DNA from: an uncultured Actinomycetes bacterium | GTDB lineage: Bacteria; Actinomycetota; Actinomycetes; S36-B12 | Direction: 5' to 3' | Assembly: GCA_937876275.1 (NCBI GenBank) | Contig: CALFIA010000256.1 | Coordinates: 1-27,881 of the forward strand | Length of the DNA stretch: 27,881 nt | Shown here: one piece after another, positions 24,037-27,881 of the stretch | Layout: every line of letters begins with the position of its first letter | Numbering within the stretch: the stretch's first letter is position 1 | Position numbers and translations under genes: made by a program | Notes under the pieces: generated by a model | Database searches by the model: none | What the model was told of the DNA's origin: nothing | What the model saw: the letters and a program-made list of their open reading frames with translations, nothing else

Positions 24037-25452
24037 CTACGAGTTCGGGATAACCAGAATCTCGTCGGTCTTGCCCTTCTGCAGCTTGAAGAAGATGAAG
24101 TAGAGCACGGCCGAGATGATGAAGCCGGCCTCGAAGGTGCAGTCACCCCAGGCCGAGTTGGCCGAAGGCAGAACACCGACGTACTGCACCTGATTCGAGA
24201 AGAGCCAGATCGAGACCACGACGCCGATGAGCATGGCCAGCCAGCCGGCCCACGGGTTGTGCTTCTTGTCGAAGAGGAACCCATCGACTTGGTGCCTGCG
24301 ACGAAGGAACCAGTCGACGTAGACGACACCCAGCCACGGCCCGACCCAGTAGGCGATAACGAGAAGGAAGTTCTCGTAGTTGCCGATGTTGTCGAGACCG
24401 TAGAAGGCCACCGCGCCGCCGATGACACCGGCAACGAGGGCGATGATGGCGCGACGCAGATGACCGGGAACGTTGAAGCCCATGGTCAGGAACGACATGC
24501 CACCGGAGTAGATGTTGATGGCGTTGGCCGAGACCGCACCGACGAAGATTGCCAGCAGCACGAGCTTGCCGATAACCGAGGGCATCGGAGCGATGAACGC
24601 CTCAGTCGGGGTCGAGCCCTCCGGCGAGGCGATCGTGATCGACAGGGCGCCGAGGGTCTCGAGTGCCATGCAGGAGACGAACACGCCGAGGCCTGCTGCC
24701 CAGCCCACCGCACGACGGTTGACCTTCGGCGAGAGGTAGCGGGTGTAGTCAGATGCATACGGGTTCCAGCCGGCTGCGTAGCCGAAGGAAGCGCCGACAA
24801 CGATGAGGAAACCGCCGATGCCGCCGCCCCCGGTGGCTGCACCGGTATCAGCGTTCGGCACGATCCAGATCGCGGCGAGGATGAAGGCAGCTGCCAGGAA
24901 CGGGAAGGCAACGCGCTCGAAGCGCTGCAGCAGATTGTGGCCGAAGAAGCCGATGATCAGCTCGAGGATGATCACGATCACGACTGCGAGCTTGGGATCC
25001 ATGCCGGTCAGCGAGGCGAGGGCGAACGCACCCGACACGCTGTTGACGGCAAACCAGCCGATGGTCGCGATGATCGCGTTGAGGCCGGCCGGCAGGACGT
25101 TGCCGTGGTAGCCGAACGGAATACGCGAGAGCACCATCTGGGGCACGCCGAAGAGCGGACCGCGCGAGCTCAGGACACCCTGCGACAGCGAACCGAGGAT
25201 GTTGCCGATGGCCAGGGCCGCAATGGCCTGCCAGATCGTGAGCTGGAAGTACAGGACGGCGATGACGCCGACGAATACCGTGGCGAACTCGAGGTTCGGC
25301 GACATCCAGGTGCCGAAGAGGCCCCAGGGCTTGCCATGACGCTCGGACAGCGGGATGAACTCCGCACCACCGGGCTCGACTGCCACGACCTTGGAGCCGT
25401 AACTGCCTTCGCGAACTTCGGCAACTACGGAGTCGGGGGAACTTGAAGACAT
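24037..25452 (-). CDS. NCS1-family nucleobase:cation symporter (purine/cytosine permease type)
   Basis: 471 residues with about 12 hydrophobic segments after a 45-residue cytoplasmic leader. The leader motif VEPGGAEFIPLSERHGKP followed by MSPNLEFATVFVG (50-62) is typical of the fungal-like purine-cytosine permease branch of NCS1, and GWNPYASDYTRYL is a conserved mid-protein element. These transporters import cytosine, purines, allantoin, hydantoins or thiamine-type rings with H+ or Na+. Facing the CodA-like deaminase, it plausibly brings in that enzyme's substrate. The ATG at 25452 has AGGGCAGGTCAG upstream. It is monocistronic, ended by the terminator at 23996-24023. It is more like the fungal branch than E. 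coli CodB, so no symbol is given. Confidence 0.9.
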   Translation of the reverse strand: MSSSSPDSVVAEVREGSYGSKVVAVEPGGAEFIPLSERHGKPWGLFGTWMSPNLEFATVFVGVIAVLYFQLTIWQAIAALAIGNILGSLSQGVLSSRGPLFGVPQMVLSRIPFGYHGNVLPAGLNAIIATIGWFAVNSVSGAFALASLTGMDPKLAVVIVIILELIIGFFGHNLLQRFERVAFPFLAAAFILAAIWIVPNADTGAATGGGGIGGFLIVVGASFGYAAGWNPYASDYTRYLSPKVNRRAVGWAAGLGVFVSCMALETLGALSITIASPEGSTPTEAFIAPMPSVIGKLVLLAIFVGAVSANAINIYSGGMSFLTMGFNVPGHLRRAIIALVAGVIGGAVAFYGLDNIGNYENFLLVIAYWVGPWLGVVYVDWFLRRRHQVDGFLFDKKHNPWAGWLAMLIGVVVSIWLFSNQVQYVGVLPSANSAWGDCTFEAGFIISAVLYFIFFKLQKGKTDEILVIPNS

Positions 25453-25675
25453 CTGACCTGCCCTTCCATGCTCGGGGGATGCAGAGGGGAACTGCGCGAT
25501 GAACGGAATGTTAGGGATTCGTGAAGTCTGCGCAGTGATTTAGCGTTTCGGACACGTTAACAATTCCTCGTGTCGTCCCACGAACACCGCGAGTCACGCG
25601 AGTAACAGATTTGAGCAATCTGAATGGTGTTCGGACGTCTCTTCAGAAAGCTGGTCTAGTCGAGGAGAACGTCAC
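25453..25675. promoter_or_regulatory. Non-coding control region upstream of the NCS1 permease
   Basis: 223 nt without a credible gene. It holds an imperfect palindrome TTAGCGT-N7-ACGTTAA (25540-25560, one arm mismatch), the tandem GCGAGTCAC GCGAGTAAC around 25589-25606, and the perfect inverted repeat CAGATT-N5-AATCTG (25606-25622). The last could be a weak terminator for the 2OG oxygenase gene, which ends at 25676, or an operator. Their roles are inferred. Confidence 0.45.
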
Positions 25676-26647
25676 TCAACTCATCGTGATTGCGTCGTAC
25701 CGCTCGCGAATGAAGTCTCCCGCGCGAACAGACGGCAGATCGGAACGCCTGCCGATCGGCGGGGCAAATGGCTCCACCAGCACATGCGGATCAGCCTCGT
25801 AGAAGTACACGAGGCTCATCAGTTCTTCATCAGGAGACGAATTCTGCGGCGGCAGCACGCGATGACGGTTCGACTTCCACCGCTCACCCGTCCAGCGGGC
25901 AAGCAGGTCACCGGTATTGACCACGAGAGCGCCGGGCACGTGCGGGGCATCGACCCAACCCTCGCCGTCGATATCGATCTGCAGACCGCCATCGCCGGGC
26001 TGACGGTGCAGCAAGGTCAAGGTGCCGAAGTCAGTGTGCGGTCCAATGCGGTACTGCCCCTCTGCCGGAGTGCCGGTGAAGGCCATTGAGGGATACCAGT
26101 TGTACTGGTACGACCACGAGGGATTCGTGCAGGCCTTGGCGAAGTAATCACGCGGCTGACCGAGCGCCTGCGCGCATAGCGCCAGCAGCGCATCAGCAAG
26201 CTCGCGCATCCGCGCGAGGTACTCCTCGAGCACGGGCTGGAGCTCTGGTGTCTCGGCAGGCCAGACGTTGTCGAGATACCAGGCAGCATCCGGCCCTTCC
26301 GGGGCCGGACCTTGGGCACCCACGATGAAGGATTCCTTGAGGTCGGGCGGGGTCTCGGTGCCCTCGGAGTAGCCGTTTGCCTCGGCACCGATCGACAGCC
26401 AGCCGCGGCCACCGACCTTGCTCGAGTACTTCTCCTTGATCGCGGGGTCGAGGGCGAAGAACTCCCGCCCTCGTGATCGCACTGACTCGACGAGCTCGAT
26501 CGGAACACCGTGGCCGGTGACGACTAGGAAGCCCACGCGTGAGAGCGCTGCATCGATGTCCGCTGCAAGTACCGCTCGATCGGCATCGGTGCCGTGGAAC
26601 CATGGGCTCACGTCGATGAGGGGTACGCCTGTTGCTGCCTGAGTCAT
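25676..26647 (-). CDS. 2-oxoglutarate/Fe(II)-dependent oxygenase, isopenicillin-N-synthase family
   Basis: 323 residues. The N-terminal DIOX_N part starts VPLIDVSPW and has LSRVGFLVVTGHGVP (35-49). The double-stranded beta-helix core supplies the iron triad His204-x-Asp206 in GPHTDFGTLTLLH and His262 in SNRHRVLPP. NWYPSMAF near 183-190 carries the conserved Asn-Tyr-Tyr/Pro element. The usual RxS that holds the 2OG carboxylate is here Leu276-Met-Ser278, so the Arg is missing. Family members hydroxylate or demethylate small molecules, including thymine (7-hydroxylase), gibberellins and alkaloids. Strong AGGAGG lies 5 nt before ATG. It is a single gene, divergent from the small membrane protein/DMGDH-like operon. 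Given the neighbours, a methylated heterocycle is a reasonable but untested substrate. Confidence 0.88.
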   Translation of the reverse strand: MTQAATGVPLIDVSPWFHGTDADRAVLAADIDAALSRVGFLVVTGHGVPIELVESVRSRGREFFALDPAIKEKYSSKVGGRGWLSIGAEANGYSEGTETPPDLKESFIVGAQGPAPEGPDAAWYLDNVWPAETPELQPVLEEYLARMRELADALLALCAQALGQPRDYFAKACTNPSWSYQYNWYPSMAFTGTPAEGQYRIGPHTDFGTLTLLHRQPGDGGLQIDIDGEGWVDAPHVPGALVVNTGDLLARWTGERWKSNRHRVLPPQNSSPDEELMSLVYFYEADPHVLVEPFAPPIGRRSDLPSVRAGDFIRERYDAITMS

Positions 26648-26684
26648 GCCGGCCTCCTATCCGTGGCCGCGAAGATAGCAGTCG

Positions 26685-26696
26685 TCCCCACGGGGA
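26685..26696. promoter_or_regulatory. Short inverted repeat in the divergent promoter between 2OG oxygenase and DMGDH-like operon
   Basis: TCCCC and GGGGA flank AC, a 12-bp inverted repeat within the 120-nt gap between two divergent starts. It is a possible operator. No clear -10/-35 pair was recognised for either direction. Confidence 0.3.
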
Positions 26697-26767
26697 AGCA
26701 GCGCGATTGAACCAGTAGTCTGGGAGAACCAGCCGATCTACCAACAGCAGGCCCGACAAGGAGAACC

Positions 26768-26890
26768 ATGAGCGTCATCATCACCATTGTCGTGATCGCC
26801 GCGTTGACCATTGGCGCTATCGCGCTCGGCGTGAAGTTCTTCAATACCTCTGTCGAGGAGCAGGAAGACCAGAAGGGCTGGAAGGACTAG
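26768..26890 (+). CDS. Small single-pass membrane protein (40 residues)
   Basis: A 41-codon frame opening MSVIITIVVIAALTIGAIAL, one hydrophobic helix over about residues 3-21. It is followed by a basic turn (GVKFF) and a charged cytoplasmic-style tail, EEQEDQKGWKD. AAGGAG with 4 nt spacing stands before the ATG, a better start signal than that of the next gene. It is first gene of a plus-strand unit, 29 nt before the DMGDH-like flavoenzyme. I do not recognise a family. Possible roles are a membrane tether or small subunit for the flavoenzyme, or for its electron acceptor, or a coupling leader peptide. The strong ribosome site, hydrophobic pattern and position make it a real gene in my view; function unknown. 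Confidence 0.7.
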   Translation: MSVIITIVVIAALTIGAIALGVKFFNTSVEEQEDQKGWKD

Positions 26891-26919
26891 CAAAGTCCGG
26901 CTCACCCCGAACTCTCGCC

Positions 26920-27881
26920 ATGCCCACCCTTCCCTCGCGTGCACGCGTCGTCATCATCGGCGGCGGAATCATCGGCACGTCGATCGCGTATCACCTGGGC
27001 CATCTCGGCTGGACTGACACTGTCCTTCTCGAGCGCGATCGCCTGACATCTGGCACCACCTGGCACGCCGCGGGCCTCATGGTCACCTACGGGTCACTGT
27101 CGGAGACCTCAACCTCGATGCGCCAATACAGTCGCGATCTCTATTCACGGCTGGAGGCCGAGACCGGTCTTGCCACGGGCTTCATGCCTGTCGGCTTCAT
27201 CGAAGCAGCAGCCGATGACGATCGACTTGAGGAATACCGCCGCGTCGCCGCCTTCAATCGCCATCTTGGCGTCGACGTGCACGAGATCTCTCCCGCCGAG
27301 ATCGCCGAACTCTTTCCGCCCGCCAAGGTCGACGACCTGAAGGCCGGCTTCTATGTCAAGGAAGACGGGAGGGTGAACCCGGTCGACGTCACGATGTCGC
27401 TGGCCAAGGGTGCGCGTCTGCAAGGCGTGCAGCTGATCGAAGGCGTTGCCGCGACCAAGGTGCTCACCAAGAACGGTCGCGTAGTCGGAGTCGAGACCGA
27501 GCAGGGCGATATCGAGTGCGACTACGTCGTCAACTGCGCGGGCATGTGGGCACGCCAGCTCGGCGAGCGCAACGGCGTCACGATTCCGCTCCAGGCAAGT
27601 GAGCACTACTACCTGATCACCGATCGCATCGAGGGCCTCAATCCCGCTCTGCCCGTCTTCGAAGATCCCGCTTCCTACGGCTACTACCGCCCCGAGGGAG
27701 ACGGCATGCTCGTGGGCCTGTTCGAGCCGGTCGGCAAGCCCTGGCACCTCGACGGGGTGCCGCACGACTTCGCGTTCGGCACCATTCCGCCTGACTGGGA
27801 TCGCATGGCCGAGTTCCTCGCCCCGGCGATGGATCGCATCCCGTCGCTCGCCGACTGTGGTGTGCGACTGTTCTTCTGCGG
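26920..27881 (+). CDS. Dimethylglycine/sarcosine-dehydrogenase-like FAD-dependent oxidoreductase, 3' end missing
   Basis: The first 320 codons are visible and the frame is still open at the window edge. The dinucleotide-binding motif VVIIGGGIIGTSIAYHL spans 10-26. SGTTWHAAGL (44-53) contains His49, matching the His that carries covalent FAD in dimethylglycine dehydrogenase. Further DAO-family stretches are EDGRVNPVDV and VVNCAGMWARQLGE. Full members have about 800 residues with a C-terminal folate-binding GcvT domain, which cannot be checked here. They oxidatively demethylate N-methyl amino acids and pass formaldehyde to tetrahydrofolate. No clear ribosome binding site precedes ATG 26920, so translation may be coupled to the small membrane protein upstream. 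Family is secure; substrate (dimethylglycine, sarcosine or a relative) is inferred. Confidence 0.9.
   Translation, partial: MPTLPSRARVVIIGGGIIGTSIAYHLGHLGWTDTVLLERDRLTSGTTWHAAGLMVTYGSLSETSTSMRQYSRDLYSRLEAETGLATGFMPVGFIEAAADDDRLEEYRRVAAFNRHLGVDVHEISPAEIAELFPPAKVDDLKAGFYVKEDGRVNPVDVTMSLAKGARLQGVQLIEGVAATKVLTKNGRVVGVETEQGDIECDYVVNCAGMWARQLGERNGVTIPLQASEHYYLITDRIEGLNPALPVFEDPASYGYYRPEGDGMLVGLFEPVGKPWHLDGVPHDFAFGTIPPDWDRMAEFLAPAMDRIPSLADCGVRLFFC

Noticed and set aside
24259..25446. 395-codon plus-strand open frame opposite the NCS1 permease
   Set aside because: The composition (Asp, Glu, Arg and Gly runs) is the antisense of a membrane protein; the minus strand has a well-supported transporter.
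1..27881. CRISPR arrays, tRNA/rRNA genes, transposases, integrases or phage genes
   Set aside because: None were recognised; all long frames with good start signals belong to metabolic, transport, regulatory or surface families.

Overview
The window is GC-rich, densely packed and reads like the chromosome of an actinobacterium. The signs are several GTG starts, a LacI and a TetR regulator, a maltokinase-type aminosugar kinase, a fungal-like NCS1 nucleobase permease and long Ser/Ala/Pro/Thr-rich secreted tails. This placement is an inference from gene style; no rRNA or marker gene is present. I see no tRNA, rRNA, CRISPR array, insertion sequence, integrase or phage gene. Both ends of the window cut through genes.

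Layout. (A) 1-2337, minus: a TMADH/dienoyl-CoA-reductase-type flavin and Fe-S oxidoreductase followed by a truncated VOC protein. (B) 2496-4505, plus: a large secreted lipoprotein with a possible papain-like triad and a 165-residue disordered tail. (C) 7438-4502, minus: HAD phosphatase, VOC protein, and a rifampin-phosphotransferase-like protein that lacks an ATP-grasp domain. (D) 7610-11651, plus: class I aldolase, Gfo/Idh/MocA dehydrogenase, PfkB kinase and LacI repressor, translationally coupled or closely spaced, behind a perfect 22-bp palindromic operator. (E) 15860-11694, minus: TetR regulator, GT1 glycosyltransferase, maltokinase/glucosamine-kinase-like kinase and SIS isomerase, each overlapping the next. 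(F) 16005-23969, plus: PotDBCA-type ABC importer, aminobutyraldehyde-dehydrogenase-like ALDH, Rieske oxygenase and CodA-like deaminase, closed by a strong bidirectional terminator. (G) 25452-24037, minus: NCS1 permease. (H) 26647-25676, minus: 2OG-Fe(II) oxygenase. (I) 26768 onward, plus: a 40-residue membrane protein and a dimethylglycine/sarcosine-dehydrogenase-like flavoenzyme that runs off the end.

Two themes stand out. D is a complete 'oxidise, phosphorylate, cleave' route for an unknown sugar or polyol under its own LacI repressor; HAD, SIS and sugar-kinase genes lie on either side. F to I combine a polyamine-type importer, a nucleobase permease, an amine-aldehyde dehydrogenase, a deaminase and three oxidases of families that often remove N- or C-methyl groups. 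That looks like scavenging of methylated or amino nitrogen compounds such as polyamines, methylated pyrimidines, creatinine or N-methylglycines. The substrate cannot be fixed from sequence alone.

The most unusual items are: a Rieske oxygenase with a tandem, cluster-less second Rieske module; a CodA homologue with Ser where E. coli has the specificity residue Asp314; a perfect 16-bp GNRA-capped hairpin inside the first codons of potB; the 22-bp LacI operator; the loss of the 2OG-binding Arg in the 2OG oxygenase; and the unannotated 40-residue membrane protein next to the DMGDH-like gene.
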